NCBI RefSeq assembly: GCF_003112555.1
Contig: NZ_BEWB01000005.1
Span: 248,001 to 312,000, forward strand
DNA length: 64,000 nt
Source of the DNA: Streptomyces coelicoflavus
GTDB taxonomy: Bacteria > Actinomycetota > Actinomycetes > Streptomycetales > Streptomycetaceae
Direction: 5' to 3'
The number at the start of each line of letters is the position of its first letter. Positions within the stretch are counted from its first letter, which is position 1. Positions 41,942-49,860 of the stretch are shown here, one piece after another. The notes under the pieces are model-generated. The model saw only the letters and a program-made list of their open reading frames with translations. It ran no database searches and was not told where the DNA came from. The position numbers and the translations under genes are program-made.

Positions 41942-42451
41942 ATGACGGTCACACCCGGCCTCGCCTCGCCGCGGCCCGCCACCGACGACCTGCTGCGGTC
42001 CGTCTTCCGGCGGCATGCGGCGGGCGTCGCCGTGATCACCGCGCGGGGTCCCGGCGGGCCGGTCGGTTTCACGGCCACGTCCCTCACCTCCGTCTCCGCC
42101 CGCCCGCCGCTGCTCTCCTTCGGCATCGGCACCGGCTCGTCGAGCTGGCCCGCGGTGTCGGAGGCGCAGTACGTCGGCGTTCACGTGCTCGGCGAGCACC
42201 AGCAGGAGCTGGCGGCCACCTTCGCCCGCAGCGGCGCCGACCGCTTCGCCGCGCCCACCGTCTGGCGGGAGGGGCCCGAGGGTGTGCCCGTGCTGGACGG
42301 CGTGCTGGCCTGGCTCGTGTGCCGGGTGGCCGGCCGGGTGCCCGCGGGGGACCATCGGATCGTGCTGGCGGAGGTCCTCCTCGGCGACCCCGCCGGAGCC
42401 GGTGAGCCGCTGCTGTACCACCAGGGGCGTTACCGGGGACTGCGCGACTGA
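41942..42451 (+). CDS. Flavin reductase-like FMN-binding protein
   Basis: The 169-residue protein from ATG 41942 has the flavin-reductase fold with FRRHAAGVAVITARGPGGPVGFTATSLTSVSARPPLLSFGI, and later DRFAAPTVWREGPEGVPVLDGVLAWLVCRV and HRIVLAEVLLG. Such proteins reduce FMN with NAD(P)H for a partner monooxygenase. No monooxygenase is adjacent; the ETF genes follow after 220 bp. The in-frame extension to 41852 is low-complexity. Confidence 0.92.
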   Translation: MTVTPGLASPRPATDDLLRSVFRRHAAGVAVITARGPGGPVGFTATSLTSVSARPPLLSFGIGTGSSSWPAVSEAQYVGVHVLGEHQQELAATFARSGADRFAAPTVWREGPEGVPVLDGVLAWLVCRVAGRVPAGDHRIVLAEVLLGDPAGAGEPLLYHQGRYRGLRD

Positions 42452-42522
42452 CCGGTCAGCGGGACGGCTTCTGCGGAGGCGTCGAGTTCCGGTTACGCTG
42501 CGTTGCGAAGGTCACAGTTCAA

Positions 42523-42557
42523 AGCGCTTGCTTAGCGGGAAAGAACTGGGTGTACTG
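42523..42557 (+). promoter_or_regulatory. Candidate etf promoter with AAGCGCTT palindrome
   Basis: AAGCGCTT (42523-42530) overlaps a TTGCTT (42529-42534) that is followed at 17 bp by TGTACT (42552-42557). The palindrome is outside coding sequence, as in the pectate lyase promoter, and could be the core of a TetR- or LacI-type operator for the ETF operon. Confidence 0.4.
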
Positions 42558-42620
42558 ACGAGTAATATTCCGGGCGGAGCGCAGGTCGCCCCGACCGGGA
42601 TCGGCCGCTTGGGGCGCCTA

Positions 42621-42641
42621 TGCTGCCTGCAAGAGGCAGCA
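42621..42641 (+). other. Hairpin in the etfB leader
   Basis: tgctgcct (42621-42628) and aggcagca (42634-42641) form a perfect 8-bp stem with a five-base loop, ending 30 bases before the etfB GTG. It sits close above the ribosome site and could affect etfB expression or mRNA stability. Confidence 0.6.
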
Positions 42642-42671
42642 CAGAAATGTCGACGCAGTAGGAGAGCCGGC

Positions 42672-43460
42672 GTGAGCTTGAGGATCGTTGTCACTGTGAA
42701 GTACGTGCCCGACGCCACTGGCGACCGGCACTTCGCCGATGACCTGACCGTCGACCGGGACGACGTGGACGGTCTGCTCTCCGAGCTGGACGAGTACGCG
42801 GTCGAACAGGCGCTGCAGATCTCTGAGAACTCGGACGACGACGTCGAGGTCACCGTCCTGACGGTGGGTCCCGAGGACGCCAAGGACGCGCTGCGCAAGG
42901 CGTTGTCCATGGGCGCGGACAAGGCGATCCACGTCGAGGACGACGACCTGCACGGCACCGACGCGATCGGCACCTCCCTGGTGCTGGCCAAGGCGGTCGA
43001 GAAGGCCGGTTACGACCTGGTCGTCTCCGGCATGGCCTCCACCGACGGCACCATGGGCGTCGTCCCCGCGCTGCTCGCCGAGCGCCTGGGCGTGCCGCAG
43101 GTGACGCTGCTGTCCGAGGTGTCGGTCGAGGGCGGCACGGTCAAGGGCCGCCGCGACGGCGACTCCGCCACGGAGCAGCTGGAGGCCTCCCTGCCGGCGG
43201 TCGTGTCGGTCACCGACCAGTCGGGTGAGGCGCGTTACCCGTCCTTCAAGGGCATCATGGCGGCGAAGAAGAAGCCGGTGGAGTCCTGGGACCTCTCCGA
43301 CCTCGAGATCGACGAGGACGAGGTCGGCCTGGAGAACGCCTACACGGTCGTCGAATCGGCCGCCGAGCGTCCGGCGCGCTCCGCGGGCACGATCGTCAAG
43401 GACGAGGGCGAGGGCGGCAAGCAGCTCGCCGAGTTCCTCGCGGGCCAGAAGTTCATCTGA
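42672..43460 (+). CDS. etfB: Electron transfer flavoprotein, beta subunit
   Basis: The GTG at 42672 is preceded by AGGAGAG; the product has 262 residues. ETF-beta blocks are clear: IVVTVKYVPDATGDRHF, NSDDDVEVTVLTVGPEDAKDALRKALSMGADKAIHV with the AMP-binding surface, SGMASTDGTMGVVPALLAERLGVPQVT, and GIMAAKKKPVESW. With EtfA it carries electrons from acyl-CoA dehydrogenases to the quinone pool. The etfA gene follows after 55 bp with its own ribosome site, so one operon is expected. Confidence 0.97.
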   Translation: MSLRIVVTVKYVPDATGDRHFADDLTVDRDDVDGLLSELDEYAVEQALQISENSDDDVEVTVLTVGPEDAKDALRKALSMGADKAIHVEDDDLHGTDAIGTSLVLAKAVEKAGYDLVVSGMASTDGTMGVVPALLAERLGVPQVTLLSEVSVEGGTVKGRRDGDSATEQLEASLPAVVSVTDQSGEARYPSFKGIMAAKKKPVESWDLSDLEIDEDEVGLENAYTVVESAAERPARSAGTIVKDEGEGGKQLAEFLAGQKFI

Positions 43461-43515
43461 GGCCCTGCCGCCCTTACCGCCCCTCATCTTTCGCAAGCAG
43501 GAGAGAAGAAGTCCC

Positions 43516-44478
43516 ATGGCTGAAGTTCTCGTCTACGTCGATCACGTGGACGGTGCCGTCCGCAAGCCGACCCTGGAGCTGCTGACGCTGGCCCGCCGCG
43601 TCGGCGAGCCCGTCGCCGTCGCGCTGGGCAACGGTGCCGGTGACACCGCCGCCGCCCTCGCCGAGCACGGCGCGGTGAAGGTCCTCACCCACGAGGCCGC
43701 CGAGTACGCCGACTACCTGGTCGTGCCGAAGGTCGACGCCCTCCAGGCCGCCGTCGCCGCCGTCTCCCCGGCCGCCGTGCTGGTCCCCTCCTCCGCCGAG
43801 GGCAAGGAGATCGCCGCCCGCCTGGCGCTGCGCCTGGGCTCCGGCGTCATCACCGACGCCGTCGACCTGGAGGCCGGCGACGAGGGCCCGGTGGCCACCC
43901 AGTCGGTGTTCGCCGCCGCCTTCACCACCAAGTCCCGCGTCTCCAAGGGCACCCCGGTCATCACGGTCAAGCCGAACTCGGCCGCCGTCGAGGCCGCCCC
44001 GGCCGCCGGTGCGGTCGAGGCCCTGTCGGTCTCCTTCTCCGCCGCCGCGACCGGCACCAAGGTCACCTCGCGCACGCCGCGCGAGTCGACCGGCCGTCCG
44101 GAGCTGACCGAGGCCGCGATCGTCGTCTCCGGCGGCCGCGGCGTCAACGGCGCGGAGAACTTCGCGATCATCGAGGCGCTCGCCGACTCCCTCGGTGCGG
44201 CCGTCGGTGCCTCGCGCGCCGCGGTGGACGCGGGCTGGTACCCGCACACCAACCAGGTCGGGCAGACCGGCAAGTCCGTCTCCCCGCAGCTGTACATCGC
44301 CTCCGGCATCTCCGGCGCGATCCAGCACCGCGCCGGCATGCAGACCTCGAAGACGATCGTGGCGATCAACAAGGACGCCGAGGCCCCGATCTTCGAGCTG
44401 GTCGACTACGGCGTCGTCGGCGACCTCTTCGACGTCGTCCCGCAGCTCACCGACGAGGTCAAGACCCGCAAGGGCTGA
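43516..44478 (+). CDS. etfA: Electron transfer flavoprotein, alpha subunit
   Basis: The 320-residue EtfA starts at ATG 43516 after AGGAGAG. The FAD domain signature [64 protein letters not shown] is complete, and the N-terminal domain ([29 protein letters not shown]) is standard. It pairs with EtfB. A strong terminator follows 20 bp downstream, which closes the two-gene operon. Confidence 0.98.
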   Translation: MAEVLVYVDHVDGAVRKPTLELLTLARRVGEPVAVALGNGAGDTAAALAEHGAVKVLTHEAAEYADYLVVPKVDALQAAVAAVSPAAVLVPSSAEGKEIAARLALRLGSGVITDAVDLEAGDEGPVATQSVFAAAFTTKSRVSKGTPVITVKPNSAAVEAAPAAGAVEALSVSFSAAATGTKVTSRTPRESTGRPELTEAAIVVSGGRGVNGAENFAIIEALADSLGAAVGASRAAVDAGWYPHTNQVGQTGKSVSPQLYIASGISGAIQHRAGMQTSKTIVAINKDAEAPIFELVDYGVVGDLFDVVPQLTDEVKTRKG

Positions 44479-44497
44479 CCCTTCCCGCCGCTCCGCA

Positions 44498-44544
44498 CAC
44501 CGAGGCCCCCGGAGACGTCCACGGACGTCGCGGGGGCCTCGGTG
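44498..44544 (+). terminator. etf operon terminator
   Basis: The arms caccgaggcccccg (44498-44511) and cgggggcctcggtg (44531-44544) form a 14-bp perfect stem, with a secondary small stem inside the 19-base loop. No T run follows, which is usual at this GC content. Confidence 0.9.
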
Positions 44545-44560
44545 CGCGCGCAGGATGGTG

Positions 44561-44622
44561 TTGACCGGCGAGAGACCGGCAGATAACTTCACTCTACGGA
44601 TAACAGATTCCGTTCAGCGGAA
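44561..44622 (+). promoter_or_regulatory. Promoter and inverted-repeat operator of the DUF6986 gene
   Basis: TTGACC (44561-44566)-N17-TAACTT (44584-44589) is a good promoter. Downstream of the expected start, ttccg-ttcag-cggaa (44608-44622) is a perfect 5-bp inverted repeat of the IclR/TetR kind, placed to block elongation. A strong CAGGAGGG ribosome site precedes the ATG at 44647. The regulator is not in the window. Confidence 0.6.
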
Positions 44623-44646
44623 AAATGAACATCAGGAGGGTGTCGA

Positions 44647-45945
44647 ATGGGTCAGCAGGAGAAGGTGGCAACGAGCCTCGCGGGCGCCGTCGGCGAGGAG
44701 ATCAGTGCCTCCCTCGCACCGGTCGACGCGGAGCTGGAGCGCCGCTACCCCGGAGACCCGGGCACTCGCCAGCCCGTCCACACCGTCTACGTACCCGGTG
44801 ACGTCTTCGCCGCCGACACCGTCCGCTCCTGGGGCGACCGGGCGCTCGCCGCCCTCGACGAACACGCCCCGGACGCCGCCTCCTTCGCCGCCGTCCTCGG
44901 CCTCGCCGACGACCTCGCCGAGCCCGTGTACACCCGCGTACGCGCCAAACTGGAGCGCGAGCCGATCGAGGACCTGCGCGTCGACTTCGAGGACGGCTAC
45001 GGCAACCGTACGGACGCCGAGGAGGACGAGGCGGCCGCCCGCGCCGCCCGGCTGATCGCGGAGGCGTACGAGCAGGGCACGGCCGCCCCGTACATGGGCA
45101 TCCGCATGAAGTGCATGGAGGCTCCGGTGCGCGCCCGGGGCATCCGCACCCTCGACGTCTTCCTCAGCGGCCTGCTGGAGGCCGGCGGCCTGCCCGAAGG
45201 ACTCGTCCTCACCCTGCCCAAGGTGACCTACCCGGAGCAGGTCACCGCCATGGTGCGGCTCCTGGAGGCCTTCGAGGAGGCGCGCGGCCTCACGCCCGGC
45301 CGGATCGGCTTCGAGATCCAGATCGAGACCAGCCAGTCCATCCTCGCCGCCGACGGCACCGCCACCGTCGCCCGCATGATCCAGGCCGCCGAGGGCCGCG
45401 CCACCGGCCTGCACTACGGCACCTTCGACTACAGCGCCTGCCTCGGCGTCTCCGCCGCCCACCAGGCCAGCGACCACCCGGCCGCCGACCACGCCAAGGC
45501 GGTCATGCAGGTCGCCGCCGCCGGGACCGGCGTACGCGTCTCGGACGGCTCGACCAACGTCCTGCCGGTCGGCCCCACCGCGCAGGTCCACGACGCCTGG
45601 CGCCTGCACTACGGCCTCACCCGCCGCGCGCTGGCCCGCGCCTACTACCAGGGCTGGGACATGCACCCCGGCCACATCCCCACCCGGTACGCCGCCGTCT
45701 TCGCCTTCTACCGCGAGGGCTTCGAACAGGCCGCCGCCCGCCTCGCCCGCTACGCCAACCGCACCGGCGGCGACGTGATGGACGAGCCCGCCACCGCCAA
45801 GGCCCTCAGCGGCTACCTGCTGCGCGGCCTGGACTGCGGCGCGCTCGACATCGGCGAGGTCGCCCGGCTGACCGGCCTGACCCGCGCCGACCTGGAGGGC
45901 TTCTCGGGCCCGCGGCGCGGCGACCTCACGGCATCGGCGCAGTAG
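44647..45945 (+). CDS. DUF6986 / HpcH-HpaI aldolase-like protein
   Basis: The 432-residue protein has the CitE/HpcH TIM-barrel features: RVDFEDGYGNR with the metal acid, GIRMKCMEAPVRARGIRTLDVFL, VLTLPKVTYPEQV, GFEIQIETSQSILAADG with the second metal acid, and LHYGTFDYSACLGV. In Streptomyces such genes are linked to purine or glyoxylate metabolism (malate synthase-like chemistry); no such neighbour is seen here, so substrate is open. It has a dedicated promoter and a convergent neighbour overlapping by 20 bp. Confidence 0.87.
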   Translation: MGQQEKVATSLAGAVGEEISASLAPVDAELERRYPGDPGTRQPVHTVYVPGDVFAADTVRSWGDRALAALDEHAPDAASFAAVLGLADDLAEPVYTRVRAKLEREPIEDLRVDFEDGYGNRTDAEEDEAAARAARLIAEAYEQGTAAPYMGIRMKCMEAPVRARGIRTLDVFLSGLLEAGGLPEGLVLTLPKVTYPEQVTAMVRLLEAFEEARGLTPGRIGFEIQIETSQSILAADGTATVARMIQAAEGRATGLHYGTFDYSACLGVSAAHQASDHPAADHAKAVMQVAAAGTGVRVSDGSTNVLPVGPTAQVHDAWRLHYGLTRRALARAYYQGWDMHPGHIPTRYAAVFAFYREGFEQAAARLARYANRTGGDVMDEPATAKALSGYLLRGLDCGALDIGEVARLTGLTRADLEGFSGPRRGDLTASAQ

Positions 45946-46798
45946 GTCCCGCCGACGGCGTCCGGCCCCCGGCGAGGGGATCGTCCGGCCCGGAGCCCGC
46001 GTACCGCTCCAGGCCGGACGCCGTCACCCGCTGCTCCTCGGCGAACAGCCGCGTCCCCCGGTCGCACAGCCGCCGGTCCGCGCGCGCCCGCGCGCAGAAC
46101 TCCTCCGGCGTCACGCCGAACAGCTCCCGCAGCCGGGCCGACCCGTGCAGCAGTTCGGTGATCAGGGGCCGCTGCTCGCCCGGATGCCGCCGTGGCGCGC
46201 CGGTGCCGTCGTGCAGAACCCCGTGCCGGTTGACGTACGCGTACGCGCCGCGCAGTACCGAGCCGTCCCCGGGCTCGACACGCACGTCCGGGGCGGGCAG
46301 CCAGACCCGGTCGAAGTTGCCGCCCGCCATCGGCACGCCCTCGCTCGCGTCGATCACCGCGAGCTGCCCGGCGTCGAGCCACAGGACGAACAGCTCCCGC
46401 ACGGAGCCAGGGGCACCCACCGGCGAGGCGGACACGTAGCCCATGCGGCTCACGTGCGCGGAGACGCCGATGTCCAGCCCCGTGACCCGCGACCTCACCA
46501 TCGGGATCGGCGAGCCGATGCCGAACTCGGCCATCTTGTGCCGCAGCTGACCGGGGCTCGCGTTGGAGCCGATCGCCAGCACCGGCACCCGGCCCTCCCC
46601 CTCCTCCCACTCCTGACACGACGGCCGGTCCAGCGGCAGCAGCCGGTCCCCGTCCAGCAGCCCGGACTCGCGGGGCCACGCCCCCGGGTACAGCAGCGGT
46701 TCCTCGCGCGGCACACCGTCAAGCCCGAGCGCCCGCAGCGTGCGGTCGCCGCCGGGCGGCGGCGCGGGCTCGCGGCCCTCGGACGGTGGTTGCGACAC
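45926..46798 (-). CDS. Unknown protein with gamma-glutamylcyclotransferase-like motif
   Basis: The 290-residue protein is not one I can name. VPVLAIGSNASPGQLRHKM resembles the YGSN(L) loop of the gamma-glutamylcyclotransferase fold, and SRVTGLDIGVSAHVSRMGYVSASPV is the probable second strand set. The N terminus has a proline-rich lead and the C terminus is a charged tail. Acidic residue placement for cyclotransferase activity is not certain. It overlaps the end of the DUF6986 gene by 20 bp in convergent orientation and is 39 bp from the LacI gene. Confidence 0.7.
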   Translation of the reverse strand: MSQPPSEGREPAPPPGGDRTLRALGLDGVPREEPLLYPGAWPRESGLLDGDRLLPLDRPSCQEWEEGEGRVPVLAIGSNASPGQLRHKMAEFGIGSPIPMVRSRVTGLDIGVSAHVSRMGYVSASPVGAPGSVRELFVLWLDAGQLAVIDASEGVPMAGGNFDRVWLPAPDVRVEPGDGSVLRGAYAYVNRHGVLHDGTGAPRRHPGEQRPLITELLHGSARLRELFGVTPEEFCARARADRRLCDRGTRLFAEEQRVTASGLERYAGSGPDDPLAGGRTPSAGPTAPMP

Positions 46799-46837
46799 GG
46801 TGGGTCTCCTCCCGGCGGCCGGGGCGGCGCGGTCCGC

Positions 46838-47887
46838 TCAGTCCGACGGCGGCAGCTCGCCCGAACCCCGGGTGACCAGCCTGGTCGGCAGTTCGATGCG
46901 GTCGGGGGCGAGGAGGGTGCCGTCCAGCTGCCGGAAGAGCCGCTCGGCCGCGGTGCGACCGAGGGCGGCGGCGTCCTGCGCGACCACGGTGACGCCCGGC
47001 TGGAGCAGGTCGGCCAGCTCGATGTCGTCGAAGCCGACCAGGGCGACGCCCCTGGTGTGTCCGGCCAGGACCCGGATCACGGTCACCGTCACCCGGTTGT
47101 TGCCGGTGAAGATCGCGGTGACCGGATGCGGGTCGGCGAGCATCTCCTCGGCTGCCCGGCGCACCCGCTCGGGGTCGGTGACCCCCAGGGACATCCAGGC
47201 GTCCTCGACCGGTATGCCCGCGTCCTCCATGGCCGCCCGGTAGCCGCGCAGCCGCTCGGCGGCGGTGTGGATGCGGGGCATGTCCCCGATGAAACCGATC
47301 CTGCGGTGCCCGTGCGCGATCAGGTGGGCCACGCCGTCGCGGGCCCCGCCGAAGTTGTCGGAGACCACCACGTCCGCGTCGATCTGCCCGGCCGGCCGGT
47401 CCACGAACACCGTGGCGACGCCCGCCTTCAGCTCGGGCTCCAGATAGCGATGGTCGTCCCCGGCCGGGATGACCACAAGACCGTCCACGCGCCGCGCGCA
47501 CAGGGCGAGGACCAGTTCCTGCTCGCGCTCCGGGTCCTCCGCGCTGGACCCGTTGATCAGCAGGGCGCCGTGGGCGCGGGCCACCTCCTCGACGGCGCGG
47601 CTGAGCGGCCCGTAGAACGGGTCGGCCAGGTCCTCCAGGACCAGGCCGATGCTCGCGGTGCGGCCCTTGCGGAGCACCCGCGCGCTGTCGTTGCGGCGGA
47701 AGCCCAGCGCGTCGATGGCCTCCTGGACGCGGCGCTCGGTCTCCGGGGTGACGCCGGGCTCTCCGTTGACCACCCGGGAGACGGTCTTGAGGCCGACTCC
47801 CGCCCGGGCTGCCACGTCCTTCATGGTCGGGCGGTTGCCGTAACGGTTCCCGGGGAGGCGGTCTGCGCGGCGGGTCACGTCGGGCAC
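46838..47887 (-). CDS. LacI family transcriptional regulator
   Basis: The GTG at 47887 gives 349 residues; GTG 47914 is an alternative. The HTH is RPTMKDVAARAGVGLKTVSRVVNGEPGVTPETERRVQEAIDALGFRRN, with the minor-groove hinge helix region after it, and the periplasmic-binding core VVIPAGDDHRY, GRRIGFIGDMPR, ALVGFDDIELADLLQPGVTVVAQD. The recognition helix fits the GACAACGTTGTC operator found upstream. It diverges from the ROK kinase gene across 241 bp and probably regulates it and itself. Confidence 0.95.
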   Translation of the reverse strand: MPDVTRRADRLPGNRYGNRPTMKDVAARAGVGLKTVSRVVNGEPGVTPETERRVQEAIDALGFRRNDSARVLRKGRTASIGLVLEDLADPFYGPLSRAVEEVARAHGALLINGSSAEDPEREQELVLALCARRVDGLVVIPAGDDHRYLEPELKAGVATVFVDRPAGQIDADVVVSDNFGGARDGVAHLIAHGHRRIGFIGDMPRIHTAAERLRGYRAAMEDAGIPVEDAWMSLGVTDPERVRRAAEEMLADPHPVTAIFTGNNRVTVTVIRVLAGHTRGVALVGFDDIELADLLQPGVTVVAQDAAALGRTAAERLFRQLDGTLLAPDRIELPTRLVTRGSGELPPSD

Positions 47888-47983
47888 GATGCGGTGTCCT
47901 GTCCTGTCGTCCACGGGATTGCGTCGGCTCCTGCTGTCCGGGGGGATGTGTCGGTCATGGGCTTGTATGAGGATGTGGCGTCG

Positions 47984-48008
47984 AGCATAGAGCCTGGACA
48001 ACGTTGTC
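47984..48008. promoter_or_regulatory. LacI-type operator with overlapping minus-strand promoter
   Basis: gacaacgttgtc (47997-48008) is a perfect 12-bp palindrome with the CG centre of LacI-family operators. On the minus strand a TATGCT (47989-47984) lies 7 bases after it, so the operator covers the -35 region of the LacI gene; the ROK start is 120 bp away on the other side. Confidence 0.75.
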
Positions 48009-48128
48009 AGATGCGGGAGACACTGTCCATCGCACTCTCCGGCCCTCGTCCCCATCACGGGGCCGGTTGCCGCGCGCTCGTGTTGTACGGCTTTTTCGCT
48101 TTCGGTCCGACGGGGAGATCCGACTCTG

Positions 48129-49085
48129 ATGCACACCGACCTAGTGGCAGCGCTGGACATCGGCGGCACCAAGATCGCCGGCGCGCTGGTGGACGGCCAC
48201 GGCCGCATCCAGGCGCGCGCACAGCGTGCGACACCCGCCCGGGAGGACGGTGACACCGTGATGGGGGCCGTCGAGGCCGTCCTCGCGGAACTGGCCACGT
48301 CGCCGCTGTGGGGCCGGGCCGCGGCCGTCGGAATCGGCAGCGCGGGCCCCGTGGACGCCTCGGCGGGCACGGTCAGCCCGGTGAACGTGCCCGGCTGGCG
48401 CGACTACCCGCTGGTCCGCCGGGTCCGGGCGGCCACCGGGGGCCTGCCCGTCGAACTGATCGGCGACGGGGTGGCCATCACGGCGGCCGAACACTGGCAG
48501 GGCGCCGCCCGCGGGCACGACAACGCGCTGTGCATGGTGGTCTCGACCGGCGTCGGCGGCGGTCTGGTGCTGGGCGGCCGGCTGCACCCGGGGCCGACCG
48601 GCAACGCCGGCCACATCGGCCACATCAGCGTCGACCTGGACGGCGACCCCTGCCCGTGCGGTGCGCGCGGCTGCGTGGAGCGCATAGCCAGCGGCCCCAA
48701 CATCGCCCGCCGCGCCCTGGAAGGGGGCTGGGTGCCCCGCCCCGACGGCGACACCTCCGCCGCCGCGGTCGCCGCCGCCGCCCGGCTGGGCGACCCCGTC
48801 GCCGTCGCGTCCTTCGAGCGGGCCGCGCAGGCGCTGGCCGCCGGTATCGCCGCGACCGCGACCCTCGTCGAGATCGACATCGCCGTGGTCGGCGGGGGAG
48901 TGGGCAAGGCGGGGGACGTCCTCTTCGCCCCCCTGCGCAAGGCGCTGACCGACTACGCGACGCTGTCCTTCGTCCAGCGCCTGGTGGTCGTCCCCGCCCA
49001 GATGGGAACGGACGCCGGACTGGTCGGCGCGGCCGCGGCTGCCCTGTCGCGGACGGCGGGCGCGACGACCGCGGCGCACGTCTGA
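48129..49085 (+). CDS. ROK family sugar kinase
   Basis: The 318-residue protein begins at ATG 48129. ALDIGGTKIAGALVDGHG is the phosphate 1 motif; GIGSAGPVD, GDGVAITAAEHWQGAARGH and [28 protein letters not shown] follow; and CPCGARGCVE supplies the ROK zinc site with GHI/H. ROK kinases phosphorylate glucose, N-acetylmannosamine or N-acetylglucosamine. The divergent LacI regulator implies control by a specific sugar. The 3' end of the gene lies in repeated DNA (next entry). Confidence 0.95.
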   Translation: MHTDLVAALDIGGTKIAGALVDGHGRIQARAQRATPAREDGDTVMGAVEAVLAELATSPLWGRAAAVGIGSAGPVDASAGTVSPVNVPGWRDYPLVRRVRAATGGLPVELIGDGVAITAAEHWQGAARGHDNALCMVVSTGVGGGLVLGGRLHPGPTGNAGHIGHISVDLDGDPCPCGARGCVERIASGPNIARRALEGGWVPRPDGDTSAAAVAAAARLGDPVAVASFERAAQALAAGIAATATLVEIDIAVVGGGVGKAGDVLFAPLRKALTDYATLSFVQRLVVVPAQMGTDAGLVGAAAAALSRTAGATTAAHV

Positions 49086-49217
49086 GCACGGGCGGGTGCG
49101 GCGAGTGCCGCGCACGTCTGGGCGCGGCGGGGCGACGGCCGCGGTGCATGTCTGGGCGCGGGCGGGTGCGGGTGGGTGCCACGGCCGCCGTGCGTGTGTG
49201 GGCACCCGCCTCGGGCC
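49072..49217 (+). repeat. Degenerate tandem repeats derived from the ROK gene 3' end
   Basis: Related 30-bp elements beginning gcggygcacgtctgggcgcgg recur at about 49072, 49107, 49141 and 49186. The first contains the ROK stop codon, so the later ones are non-coding copies of the gene end. They occupy the left third of the 414-bp gap 49086-49499. The rest (49218-49499) is GC-rich and shows no gene or clear promoter. Confidence 0.7.
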
Positions 49218-49499
49218 GGCTGCCTGGACGTCATGGACGAAGCGGGTGCGAGGACCGTCGCGCCCGTCCCGCTACGGCGGGCGTCACGGCCGTCGCGCCG
49301 GTCCGGGCGCGGGAGCCGGTACGCACCCGCCGCGGGGCGTCAGGGCAGGGCGGGTTGTGCGACGACCGTCGCGGGACGTCCGGGTTCGGCGGCTGCGGCC
49401 GCCCTGCGGGTCCGGCCCGGGGGCCGGTGGGAACCGGGGTCTTCCGAGGCTTGCCCGTCCTGCCCGTGACCCCGGCGCGTCGGCGTAGTTGAACGGGGC

Positions 49500-49694
49500 A
49501 TGAAGAAGCGCAGCATGCTCGCCCTCGCGTCCCTCGCCACCGGCTTCGTCGTGGCGGCCGTCAGCCCGTCCCACGCGGCCCCGAGCGAGCTCCCGCTCGG
49601 TCTCGGGGTCGACGACACCGTCAGCACCCTCCAGGACACCGTCGCCACCGAGAGCCTGACCCTCGACGACGACGCCCTGGGACAGCGGGGCTGA
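49500..49694 (+). CDS. Small secreted peptide, 64 residues
   Basis: The peptide reads [26 protein letters not shown] as a clean Sec signal with an SHA-A cleavage site, leaving a mature part of about 38 residues that is acidic and has no cysteine ([21 protein letters not shown]). It begins at ATG 49500 with a GGGG-type site. Codon bias is normal for the window, which supports coding. Function is unknown; such small exported peptides in Streptomyces include chaplin-like and signalling types, but this has neither hallmark. Two hairpins follow. Confidence 0.75.
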   Translation: MKKRSMLALASLATGFVVAAVSPSHAAPSELPLGLGVDDTVSTLQDTVATESLTLDDDALGQRG

Positions 49695-49700
49695 CACCCG

Positions 49701-49766
49701 CCGGCCGGGCCCGCACGCCCGGCCGGACCGCACGGCGCCGGTGCCCCCGAGGGGTGCCGGCGCCGT
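49701..49766 (+). terminator. Two consecutive hairpins after the small peptide gene
   Basis: ccggccgggc/gcccggccgg (49701-49710 and 49717-49726) is perfect with a six-base loop. It is followed by acggcgccggtgcccc/ggggtgccggcgccgt (49732-49747 and 49751-49766) with two mismatched positions. Either could end transcription of the peptide gene. Confidence 0.85.
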
Positions 49767-49860
49767 TGTCATATGCCCTTTCACGCGGCTCAACTCGGCC
49801 TGGTTTCCGTGGCAGGGTGAAGCGGGCAAGCCACAGGGGGCCAACAGAAGAGGGGGACCT

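Noticed and set aside
49096..49488. Open frames in the gap after the ROK gene
   Set aside because: They are arginine/glycine-rich translations of the degenerate repeats and have no ribosome site.
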